Source: Hordeum vulgare subsp. vulgare (lineage: Eukaryota > Streptophyta > Magnoliopsida > Poales > Poaceae). From it: a stretch of 64,000 nucleotides of DNA. The notes beneath the pieces were generated by a model, which saw nothing but the letters and a program-made list of their open reading frames with translations, did no database searches and was not told where the DNA came from. A program made the translations under genes and the position numbers. This document shows, piece by piece, positions 36,680 through 47,485 of this stretch (positions are counted from its first letter, which is position 1; each line of letters starts with the position of its first letter). Location of the stretch: positions 561,802,176 through 561,866,175 of the forward strand of contig NC_058521.1 in assembly GCF_904849725.1 (NCBI RefSeq). Reading direction: 5' to 3'.

Positions 36680-39600
36680 TAATCACCTCCATAATTGAGA
36701 AATGTTCCTTAGTCCACTAGTTACTAAGGATAGCTTTTGACCACTATTCAGTGATTCAATCCTGGATCACTCTTTGAACCCCTTAACAGACTCATGGCAA
36801 GGCACACATCAGGTGCGGTACACAACATGACATACTTTAGAGCCTACGGCTAAGGCATAGGGGATGACCTTCGTCCTTTCTCGTTCTTCTGCCGTGGTCG
36901 AGCTTTGAGTCTTACTCAAATTCACACCTTACAACACAGCCAAGAACTCCTTCATTGCCGATCTATTTTGAACTCCTTCAAAAACTTGTCAAGGCATGCA
37001 TTTCATTAGAAGTTCTATTTAGCGTTTTGATCTATCTCTATAGATCTTGATGCTCAATGTTCAAGTAGCTCTATCCAGGTTTTCCTTTCAAAAACTCCTT
37101 TCAAACAACCCTTTATGCTTTCCATTAATTCCAATCAACAATATGTCAACCACATATACTTATCAGAAATTCTATAGTGCTCCCACTCACTTCTTTGGAA
37201 ATACAAGTTTCTCATAAACCTTGTATAAACCCAAAAGCTTTGATCATCTCATCAAAGCGTATATTCCAACTCCGAGATGCTTGCACCACTCCATAGAAGG
37301 ATCGCTGGAGCTTGCATACTTGTTAGCATCCTTAGGATCGACAAATCCTTCTGGTTGTATCACATACAACCTTTCCTCAAGGAAACCGTCGAGGAAACAA
37401 TGTTTTGACATCCTATGTGCAATATTTCATAAATAATGCAACAACTGCTAATATAATTCCAACAGATTTTTAGCATCGCTACGAGTGAGAAAGTCTCATC
37501 ATAGTCAATTATTTGAACTTGTCGGAAACATCTTTGCGACAAGTCGAGCTTTTCTTAATGGTGACTTTTCACCATCACCGTATGTCTTCCTTTTAAAGAT
37601 CCATATGTACTTAATAGTCTTACGACCATCAAGTAGTTCTTCCAAAGTCTACACTTTGTCTTTATACACGGATCCTCTCTCGGATTTCATGGCCTCCAGC
37701 CATTTGCCGGAACCAGGGCCCACCATCACTTCTCCATAGCTCGTAGGTTCATTGTTGTTCAACAACATGACCTCCAAGACAGAGTTAACGTACCACTCTG
37801 TAGCAGTACGCGACCTTGTCGACCTACGAGGTTTGTAGTAACTTGATTCGAAGCTCAATGATCACTATCATCAGTTTCCACTCCAATTGGCGTAGGCGCC
37901 ACAGGAACAACTTCCTGTGCCCTGCTACACACTGGTTGAAGTGACGGTTCAATAACCTCATCAAGTTCCACCACCCTCCCACTCAATTCTTTCGAGAGAA
38001 ACTTTTCCTCGAGAAAGGACTGTTTCTAGAAACAAACACTTTGCTTCCGGATCTGAGATAGGAGGTATACCCAACTATTTTGGGTGTCCTATGAAGATGC
38101 ATTTGTCCGCTTTGGGTTCGAGCTTATCATGCTGAAACTTTTCTACATAAGCATCGTAGCCCCAAACTTTTAAGAAACGACAGCTTAGGTTTCTCCAAAC
38201 CATAGTTCCTACGGTGTCATCTCAACGGAAATACGTGGTGCCCTATTTAAAGTGAATGTGGTTGTCTCTAATGCATAACCCATAAACGATAGTTGTAATT
38301 CGATAAGAGACATCATAGTATGCACCATATCAAATAGGGCGCGACTATGACGTTCGGACGCACCATCACACTATGGTGTTCTAGGTGGCATGAGATGTGA
38401 AACAATTTTCACATTTATCTTAATTGTGTACCAAACTCGCAACTCAGATATTCATCTCTATGATCATATGGTAGACATGTTACCCTTTTGTCATGATGAT
38501 CTCCAACTTCACTCTGAAACTACTTGACCCTTTCAATAATTCAGACGTGTGTTTCATCAAGCAAATACACTAGTATCTACTCAAATCATCTGTGAAGTAA
38601 GAACATAACGATATCCACTGCGTGCCTCAACACTCATTGGACTGCATACATCCAAATGTATTACTTACAATAAGTTACTTTCTAGTTCCATCTCACTAGA
38701 AAACGAGGCCTTTAGTCATCTTGCCCATGTGGTATGATTTGCATGTCTCAAGTGATTCAAAATCAAGTGAGTCCAAAGGATCCATCTGCATGGAGTTTTT
38801 CATGCGTTTATACCAATAGGTATGGTTTGCGTGTCTCAAACATTTCAAAAATGAGTGAGTACAAAGATCCATCAACACGGAGCTTCTTCATGCATTTTAC
38901 ACCAAGTATGTGGTACTATCATTACTACTTTGTATCTTTTGGCATCAATATTATGGACATGTGTAGCACTACGATCGAGATTCAATAAACCATTGAAGGT
39001 ATTTATTCAAGCAAATATAATAACCATTATTCTCTTTAAATGAATAATCGTATTGCAATAAACACGATCCAATCATGTTCATGCTCAACGCAAACACCAA
39101 ATAACAATTATTTAGGTTTAACACCAATCCCGGTGGTAGAGGGAGCGTGCGATGTTTGATCACATCAACCTTAGAATTACTTCCAACACACATCGTCACC
39201 TCACCCTTGCTACTATCCATTTAATCCGTAGTTATAATTTCGAGTTACTAACACTTAGCAACTGAACTGGTATCTAATACCCTGGTGCTACTAGGAGTAC
39301 TAGTAAGATACACATCAATATCAGGTATATCCAATATACGTTTGTCGACTTTGCGAGCCTTCTCATCTACCAAGTATCTAGGATAGTTCCGCCTCAGTGA
39401 TCGTTCCCCTCATAACAGAAGCACTTAGTCTCGGGTTTGGGTTCAACCTTGGGTTTCTTCACTAGAGCAGCAACTGGTTTGCCGTTTCATGAAGTATCCC
39501 TTCTTGCCCTTGCCCTTCTTGAAACTAGTGGTTTTACTAACCATCAATAATTGATGCTCCTATTTGATTTCTACTTTCGCGATGTCAAACATCATGAATA

Positions 39601-40979
39601 GCTTAAAGATCATCATATCAATCCTTGATCTGTTATAGTTCATCATGAAGCTCTAGTAGCTTGGGGGCAGTGACTTTGGAGAACCATCACTATCTCATCT
39701 AGAAGATTAACTCCCACTCGATTCAAGCGATTGTAGCACTGAGACAATCTGAGCATATGCTCAACGATTGAGCTTTTCTCCCTTACTTTGTAGACAAAGA
39801 ATCTCGTCGGAGGTCTCATACCTGTCAACAAGGGCACGAGCATGAAATCCCAATTTCATCTCTTGGAACATCTCGCATGTTCCGTGATGTTCAAAACGTC
39901 TTTGGCGCCTCAATTCTAAGCCGTTAAACATTACGCACCGAACTATCACGTAGTTATCAAAAACGTGTATGTCAGTTGTTCGCAACATCCACACACGACG
40001 CTCGAGGTTCAGCACACCGAGCGGTGCATTCAGGACATAAGCCTTCTGCGCAACAATGAGGACAATCCTCAGTTTACGGACCCACTCCGCATAATTGCTA
40101 CTATCATCTTTCAACTAAATTTTCTCTAGGAACGTATAAAAATTAGTAGAGCTACATCGCAAGCTACAACATTATTTGCAAAGACCTTTTGACTATGTTC
40201 ATGATAATTGAGTTTAGCTAATCATATTACTAATAACTCCCACTCAAATAGACATCCCTCTAGTTATTCGAGTGGCGCATGATCCAAATCCACTAACTCA
40301 AGTCCGATCATCACGTGAGTTGAGTATAGTTTCAGTGGTGAACATTTCCATGTTGATCATATCAACTATATGATTCATTCTCGACCTTTCGATCTCTTGT
40401 GTTCCGAGGCCATGTCTGTACATGTTAGGCTCATCAAGTTTAACCCGAGTGTTCCGCGTGTGCAACTGTTTTGCACCCGTTGTATGTGAACGTTGAGTCT
40501 ATCACACCCGATCATCACGTGGTGTCTCGAAACGACGAACTGTTGCAATGGTGCACAGTCGGGGAGAACACAATTTTATCCTGAATTTTTAGTGAGGGAT
40601 CACCTTATAATGCTACCGTCGTTCTAAGCAAAGTAAGGTGCATAAAAGGATTAACATCACATGCAAATCATAAGTGACATGATATGGCCATGATCTTGTG
40701 CTTCTTGATCTCCATCACCAAAGCACTGGCATGATCTTCATCGTCACCGGCGCCACACCATGATCTCCATCATTGTGCCGCCATCGAGGTTGTCGTGTTA
40801 TTTATGCTATTACTACTAAAGCTACTACCTAGCAATATAGTAAACGCATCTGCAAGCACAAACGTTAGTTTCAAGACAACCCTATGGCTCCTGTGGGTTG
40901 CCGTAGCATCGACGTGCAAGTCAATATTTAACTATTACAACATGATCATCTCATACATACAATATATCATATCAGGTCT
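36680..40979 (-). pseudogene. Outer element gag-pol (main undisturbed stretch)
   Basis: Minus-strand Copia gag-pol with frequent stops. From right to left (5' to 3'): gag at about 40114-39643 (SSNYAEWVRKLR, KAYVLNAPLGV), knuckle and protease remnants at 39.2-39.5 kb, pre-integrase at 39220-38969 (LPLPPGLVLNLNNCYLV), integrase at about 38.9-38.2 kb, and RT/RNase H down to 36680. The segment 36680-37912 repeats 21347-22577 at high identity. Beyond it the sequence continues without a break into upstream pol, which identifies the original arrangement. The leader (about 40140-40979) is interrupted by the solo LTR that follows. Confidence 0.87.
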
Positions 40980-42797
40980 TGTTGGGGAACGTCGCATGGG
41001 AAACAAAAATTTTCCTACGCGCACGAAGACCTATCATGGTGATGTCCATCTACGAGAGGGGATGAGTGATCTACGTACCCTTGTAGACCGTACAACAGAA
41101 GCGTTAGTGAACGCGGTTGATGTAGTGGAACGTCCTCACGTCCCTCGATCCGCCCCGCGAACTATCCCGCGATCAGTCCCACGATCTAGTGCCGAACGGA
41201 CGGCACCTCCGCGTTCAGCACACGTACAGCTCGACGATGATCTCGGCCTTCTTGATCCAGCAAGAGAGACGGAGAGGTAGATGAGTTCTCCGGCAGCGTG
41301 ACGGCGCTCCGGAGGTTGGTGGTGATCTAATCTCAGCAGGGCTCCGGCCGAGCTCCGCAGAAACGCGATCTAGAGGTAAAACCGTGGAGGTATGTGGTCG
41401 GGCTGCCGTGGAAAAGTCGTATCAAATCAGCCCTAAAACCTCCGTATATATAGGTGGGAGGGAGGGGGCCTTGCCTTGGGGCTCAAGGAGCCCCAAGGGG
41501 GTCGGCCGAGCCAAAGGGGGGAAGGACTCCCCCCCAAACCGAGTCCAACTTGGTTTGGTGGGAGGAGTCCCTCTCTCCTTTCCCACCTCCTCTTTTTTTT
41601 TCCTTTTCCTTTGATTTTTCTATCTCTTGCGCATAGGCCCCTCTTGAGCTGTCCCACCAGCCCACTAAGGGCTGGTGCGCCACCCTCAAGGTCCATGGGC
41701 TTCCCCGGGGTGGGTTGCCCCCCTCCGGTGAACACCCGGAACCCATTCGTCATTCCCGGTACATTCCCGGTAACTCCGAAAACCTTCCGGTAATCAAATG
41801 AGGTCATCCTATATATCAATCTTCGTTTCCGGACCATTCCGGAAACCCTCGTGATGTCCGTGATCTCACCGGGACTCCGAACAACATTCGGTAACCAACC
41901 ATATAACTCAAATACGCATAAAACAACGTCGAACCTTAAGTGTGCAGACCCTGCGGGTTCGAGAACTATGTAGACATGACCCGAGAGACTCCTCGGTCAA
42001 TATCCAATAGCGGGACCTGGATTCCCATATTGGATCCTACATATTCTACGAAGATCTTATCGTTTGAACCTCAGTGCCAAGGATTCATATAATCCCGTAT
42101 GTCATTCCCTTTGTCCTTCGGTATGTTACTTGCCCGAGATTCGATCGTCGGTATCCGCATACCTATTTCAATCTCATTTACCGGCAAGTCTCTTTACTCG
42201 TTCCGTAATACAAGATCCCGCAACTTACACTAAGTCACATTGCTTGCAAGGCTTGTGTGTGATGTTGTATTATCGAGTGGGCCCCGAGATACCTCTCCGT
42301 CACACGGAGTGACAAATCCCAGTCTCGATCCATACTAACTCAAGTAACACCTTCGGAGATACCTGTAGAGCATCTTTATAGTCACCCAGTTATGTTGCGA
42401 CGTTTGATACACATAAAGCATTCCTCCGGTGTCAGTGAGTTATATGATCTCATGGTCATAGGAACAAATACTTGACACGCAGAAAACAGTAGCAACAAAA
42501 TGACACGATCAACATGCTACGTCTATTAGTTTGGGTCCAGTCCATCACATGATTCTCCTAATGATGTGATCCCGTTATCAAGTGACAACACTTGCCTATG
42601 GCCAGAAAACCTTGACCATCTTTGATCAACGAGCTAGTCAACTAGAGGCTTACTAGGGACAGTGTTTTGTCTATGTATCCACACAAGTATTGTGTTTCCA
42701 ATCAATACAATTATAGCATGGATAATAAACGATTATCATGAACTAAGAAATATAATAATAACTAATTTATTATTGCCTCTAGGGCATATTTCCAACA
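40980..42797 (-). repeat. Solo LTR, minus strand, in the outer element's leader
   Basis: Complete Angela-type LTR: on + it starts TGTTGGGGAACGTCGCATGG and ends GGGCATATTTCCAACA. Flanks are GGTCT (40975-40979) and TGTCT (42798-42802), a 4-of-5 target duplication. The leader sequence is collinear across it when compared with the + strand leader at 22.8-23.3 kb. Its middle (41460-41750) differs from the other LTRs here, with a GC-rich block of its own, so it is another subfamily. Overlapping ORFs at 41433-41837 are LTR by-products. Confidence 0.85.
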
Positions 42798-43230
42798 TGT
42801 CTTTGGCCATATCACATCACATACATACCCTGCAAAAACAAGTTAGACGTTCTCTAATTTGTTGTTGCATATTTTACGTGGCTGGTATGGGTATCTAGTA
42901 TGATCGCATCTTACTTACGCAAAGCCACAACGGTGATATGCAAATTGCTATTTAACCTTCTCCAAGGACAGCCTCGGTCAAATCCGATTCAACTAAAGTT
43001 GAAGAAACAGATACCCGCCAGTCATCTTTATGCAACAAGTTGCATGTTAGTCGATGAAACCGGTCTCTCGTAAGCGTACGAGTAAGGTTCGTCCAGGCCG
43101 CTTCAATCCAACAATACCGCCGAATCAAGAAAATACTAAGGAGGGCAGCAAATCGAACATCAATGCCCACAAACTCTTTTGTGTTCTACTCGAGATATCA
43201 TCTACGCATGAACCTAGCTCATGATGCCAT
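42798..43230 (-). other. Outer element leader and primer-binding site
   Basis: Leader next to the 5' LTR. The minus strand reads TGGCATCATGAGCTAGG at 43213-43229, the same primer site as at 22827. No gene. Confidence 0.8.
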
Positions 43231-45029
43231 TGTTGGGGAACATTGCATGGGAAACAATTTTTTTCCTACGCACACGCAATACCTATCCATGGTGATGATC
43301 ATCTACCAGAGGGGAGAGTGAATCTACATACCCTTGTAGATCGCTAAGCGGAAGCGTATATAACGTGGTTGATGTAGTGGAACATCTTCGCGATCCAAAT
43401 CGCAGCCCGTCCCGCGATCTCATCACGATCCATCCCGCTATCCCATCACGATCCTTCCCGATCTAGTGCCGAACGGACGGCACCTCCGCGTTCAGCACAC
43501 GTAAAACTCGATGACGATCTCCACCTTTCTGATCCAGCAAGAGGGGGCGGATAGGTAGATGAGTTCTCCAGCACGGCGGCGTGGTGGTGGTGGTGGTGCT
43601 ATTTCAGCAAGGCTTCGCCTAAGCACCGCTGAAACTAGAGGAGAAACAGATCTAGAGCGAGAGGGCAGCACGTGGCTGTTTTCTGTTGTCCCAAAAACCC
43701 TCAATACCCTTAGTATATATAGTAGGAGAGGAGGGAGAGGGCTGCGCCCTAGGGCTGCCCTTTTTCCCCTTGCGCAAGGAGGAGAGGAGGAGTCCTCCTC
43801 CAATCCTATTTGGAGTAGGATTCCTCCTTCCCGCTTGGAAACTCTTTCCACCTTGTGTTTTTTCCTTCTCAAACCTTATGGGCCTTAGTGCGAACTTATT
43901 CCAGTCCACTAGGGGCTGGTTTATCTCTTCCCACAGCCCATGAGGCCCCTTGGGGCGTGACACCGCTCCTGACGGTCTCCGGCACTCCTGGTACACTACC
44001 GATGAGCCCGAAACTTTTCCTGTGACCAAAACAGGACTTCCTATATATCAATCTTTACCTGCGTACCATTCCGGAGCTCCTCGTGACGTCCGGGATCTCA
44101 TCCGGGACTCTGAACAACCTGCAGTCACCAACACCTATAACTCAACTATACCGGAATGTCACCGAACCTTAAGTGTGCAGACCCTGCGGGTTCGAGAACT
44201 ATGCAGACATGACCTGAGACACTCTCCGGTCAATAACCAATAGCGGTACCTGGATGTCCATATTGTCTCCCACACATTCTACGAAGATCTCTATCGGTTG
44301 AACCTCTATGTCAAGGATTCAGTTAATCCCATATGATGTTCCCTTTATCCTTCGGTATGTTCCTTGCCCGAGATTCGATCGTTGGTATCTTCATACCTAG
44401 TTCAATCTCGTTACCGGCAAGTCTCTTACTCATTCTGTAATACAAGATCCCGTAACTAACTCCTTAGTCACATTGCTTGCAAGGCTTGTTGTGATGTTGT
44501 ATTACCGAGTGGGCCCCGAGATACCTCTCCGTCACACGGAGTGACAAATCCCAGTCTTGATCCATGCCAACCCAACAGACACTTTTGGAGATAGCTGTAG
44601 AGAACCTTTGTAGTCACCCAGTTAAGGTGTGACGTTTGATAACCCACAAGGTATTCCTCCGGTGTCCGGGAGTTGCATGATCTCATGGTAATAGGAACAA
44701 ATACATTGACATGAAGAAGACAGTAGCAATAAACTGACACGATCATATGCTACGTTCATAGTTTTGGGTCTTGTCCATCACATCATTCTCTCAATGATGT
44801 GATCCCATTATAAAGTGACAACACTTGTCTATGGTCAGGAAACCTTGACCATCTTTGATCAACGAGCTAGTCAACAAGAGGCTCACTAGAGACAGTGTTT
44901 GTCTATGTATCCACGCATGTATTTGAGTTTCCAATCAATAAAATTCCAGCATGGATAATAAATGATTATCATGAATAAATAATATAATAATAACCAATTT
45001 ATTATTGCCTCTAGGGCATATTTCCAACA
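43231..45029 (-). repeat. 5' LTR of outer element
   Basis: On + it starts TGTTGGGGAACATTGCATGG and ends GGGCATATTTCCAACA. It is intact and about 1.8 kb long. A minus-strand TATA box (ACTATATATACTAAG) lies at about 43711-43725. It is followed by TACGT, the probable right target duplication. ORFs at 43492-44243 on both strands are by-products. Confidence 0.9.
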
Positions 45030-46259
45030 TACGTATCCATGTGGATCACTAAATTCAGACATAGACGGTTCTCGTTGGAATGTCGCTTTTGAATCAAAAT
45101 GCAAAACACAACTTACATTGTGTAAATTCAAAAAGTCACCGTACGACTTATTGATGTCGGTGCATTTGGTACAAGTGACTAGTGAATATCTTAGATGAAA
45201 AAGTACTCCTACAATGATGATTATGAATGCATGTTGAGCACGTGATCATCTAAATGATGGAATTTGAGATGAAGGATTTGGGTAAAACCTCTAGCACATT
45301 CACTCATACAATATGGTATACCATGTTGTTTATATCCAAATTATATTGGAGAAATTGATTGTGGATAAGTCTTATCCATCCATAATTTCCATGGTTATTC
45401 GTTCTTTAGACATAGAGAAAGATTCATCTAGACCATGAGGTGATGAAAATACGATGTTGGGACTTAAGGTTCCATATCACACTGCATGCATTGGATCCAC
45501 CAAACACAATTAGTTAAGACTCAAGAATGTCTTTCGATATCTCCAATGCATCAAACATCTTGTCCTAATCTTTCATTTTAAAAGAAATCTGGATACCAAT
45601 ATCATTGGATACACCGATCAGACCCCTACCTTGTCAGATCGTAGACAAGCTTTGTGTTCCTGTTAGCTGTGGTAGTCATCCCATGAAAGTCTCCGAAACA
45701 GACCTCGTGGCTACATCCACCAACCATTATCTCAAAGATAATGTTTTTTGTGTTGTCCGGATGCAAACAGGTTATGAAATAAACAATATCGCTATATTGC
45801 CTATCTTGCAAGTCAAATCATGCGACCGATAGTCTCTACGAGCTTCAACGTAGGAATTTACAAGAATCGGGGGAGTATCTCCATGAATTATTCATGTTCA
45901 ATGCATCATATTATACTACTTTTCTCTTCATGAGTTTACTATACAAGTTCTCATAAAGGTTTTTAATGAGGTAATATCAACATGACATCATATGTCATAC
46001 TTTCAGTTTTCCCCACCGTTTTTAGGAAAGTATATACGGCGTATTTATTGTACTCCAAACTCTATTGGTTTTCTCATATCGAGTTAAAAGTGGGAATAAC
46101 CATCATAAGTTGCATCATTTTCTCCTTATTTTCCCCACTAGGTTTGAAGGAGTTTTAGCAGCATATCAAACACTTTGCTCCTCACATTTCCCCAGAGGGT
46201 TTTGGAGGAGTCTCTAGTGAAGATGATGATACTATATGAACAAGTGTAGATTAGGGGAG
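45030..46259 (+). pseudogene. Decayed Copia pol (RT - RNase H) of an older family
   Basis: Heavily degraded + strand pol. Fragments that can be aligned by eye to Copia RT/RNase H include FEMKDLGK-like sequence near 45260-45290, a YTEKI-like segment, DKSYPS near 45363-45383, and RNase H pieces such as GYTDQTPTLSDRRQA near 45605-45650 and VATSTNH near 45707-45727. No reading frame survives for long. The stretch ends with a purine-rich tract (GATTAGGGGAG) at about 46249-46259, directly before an LTR start. Its pol differs from the Angela type and from the fragment at 1-1070. The left end is cut by the outer Angela-type element. Confidence 0.65.
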
Positions 46260-46440
46260 TGTTAGAGTTAATTAACATGTGTTAATTATGGAGTAAATCT
46301 CCCCTTGTTAACCGTCGGACAGTTAGTTCTAATGCTAAGTGTCGCTTCCGTATGGAACGACGCATCCTCTAGTTGCATCCCCTCAACTTGTATATAAACA
46401 CGACTAGCGGGGGTGTGCTTCCGGCCTCGCGCCGCCACTA
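46260..46440 (+). repeat. Copia LTR of the older family
   Basis: Begins TGTTAGAGTTAATTAACATG after the polypurine tract, with a TATA box TTGTATATAAACACG at about 46388-46402. The 3' boundary is not determined; I place it near the CACTAGATGC at 46435-46444 only provisionally. Confidence 0.55.
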
Positions 46441-47106
46441 GATGCAAACTCAAGAAAAGTCTCCCACGCGATTACTTTTCCTTCTCCCACTGGCGTTGTC
46501 ATCAGGCCGACCTGCCTCCGATGGCCATTGGGTTGTGGAGGTGCACTTGACCTCCCCTCCCCCCGTCCAGTGGGAGGGACCCGTTCTAGTTCTTGTTAGG
46601 TTCAAAATCTTGGTTGGGGCTGTGAGGCGACGGCGATGTCCCACGATAGGAATAATGTCTCTCATGCTCGATCCCCATTTCGATTGTGATTCTAGCTTTG
46701 TTGCAGGGCGTGTGGAGGTGTATCTCCATCTGATCTTACATGATTCTTTGTGTGTGTGTGGATCTTACATGATTCGGTCGGTGTTGATCTTTGGTGGACC
46801 TGTTTGGATCTAGTCTTCCTTTATGTGTTTAAAAGTTTGATTGTTTCGGTCTAAGACTCTCTTCATTGACGATGGTTGTTGCTGTGACACACTCGTCCTA
46901 CAGGGCCTTAGCATTACGACTTTCGAGACTTTCTTTTACAACATGGTTTGCCCGACTCCGGTGAGACACGGGTGATGACGGCGACAGACCTTCATACTCG
47001 CCGTTAGGTGGTCCATGGAAATAGTTGTAACTTTTATTATCCTGGTGTTCTCTCTACCCTCATAATTGATTATGAATAGATTAAAAGTTCCTAAAAAAAT
47101 AAAAGG
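46441..47106 (+). repeat. LINE-like 3' tail or processed insertion
   Basis: No domain-bearing ORF; the 123-residue frame from 46442 is unlike any family I know. The 3' end (GTAACTTTTATTATCC..GTGTTCTC..GATTATGAATAGAT, then CCTAAAAAAATAAAA at 47090-47104) resembles the terminal region of Triticeae non-LTR elements with an A-rich tail. A target duplication was not found. It may also be the remainder of the preceding LTR. Confidence 0.3.
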
Positions 47107-47485
47107 CAGCTGCGGAAAAACTTGGAGGTACAGATGAAGATAGTGAGGTCTACTTGGATCAACAAATCATCAATATCCTGAATCCATTCGTCAATGAAGT
47201 ACACCAATCTGTGCTGGCTAGCAAAAATACCAATCTACTATCTTTACAGCAAGCTACACCCCCCGTTTCATATACAGTTATACAACCTACTTCACTTACC
47301 ACACCAATTGTATACTTGTATGATATTGATATATACTTGCTTCAGATTTACCGCGTACTACACCATGCATGTTTCTGCTTCTGCATGCATACCGGCGGCG
47401 GCGCCGGCCGGCCGGCCCAGGCTTCTGGCCCGCCGCCGCCTGCGTTATTCGGTGCCATGTTGTGCGTGTGCGTCCAGGTGACAGC
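47107..47485 (-). other. Probable 3' UTR of the BELL gene
   Basis: Downstream of the BELL stop codon, the sequence is first GC-rich (47390-47460) and then AT-rich, with no other gene. A clear AATAAA signal is not evident on the minus strand, so the transcript end is not placed. Confidence 0.4.

Larger units (their letters stand above)
17407..45029 (-). mobile_element. Outer Angela-type Copia element, invaded and rearranged
   Basis: A minus-strand element whose 5' LTR is 43231-45029 and whose 3' LTR is 17407-21035, the latter split by a solo LTR. Both ends show the family termini (TGTTGGGGAACGTTGC on + at the left, GGGCATATTTCCAACA at the right). Flanks are TACAT (17402-17406) and TACGT (45030-45034), a 4-of-5 target duplication. 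Its internal region is spread over 21036-22577, a duplicate at 29631-31305, 36680-40979 and 42798-43230. The remaining sequence is later insertions and a tandem duplication. All coding sequence is decayed. Confidence 0.82.

Noticed and set aside
41433..41837. 134-codon minus-strand ORF and overlapping + ORFs
   Set aside because: Inside the minus-strand solo LTR and free of domains; an LTR by-product.
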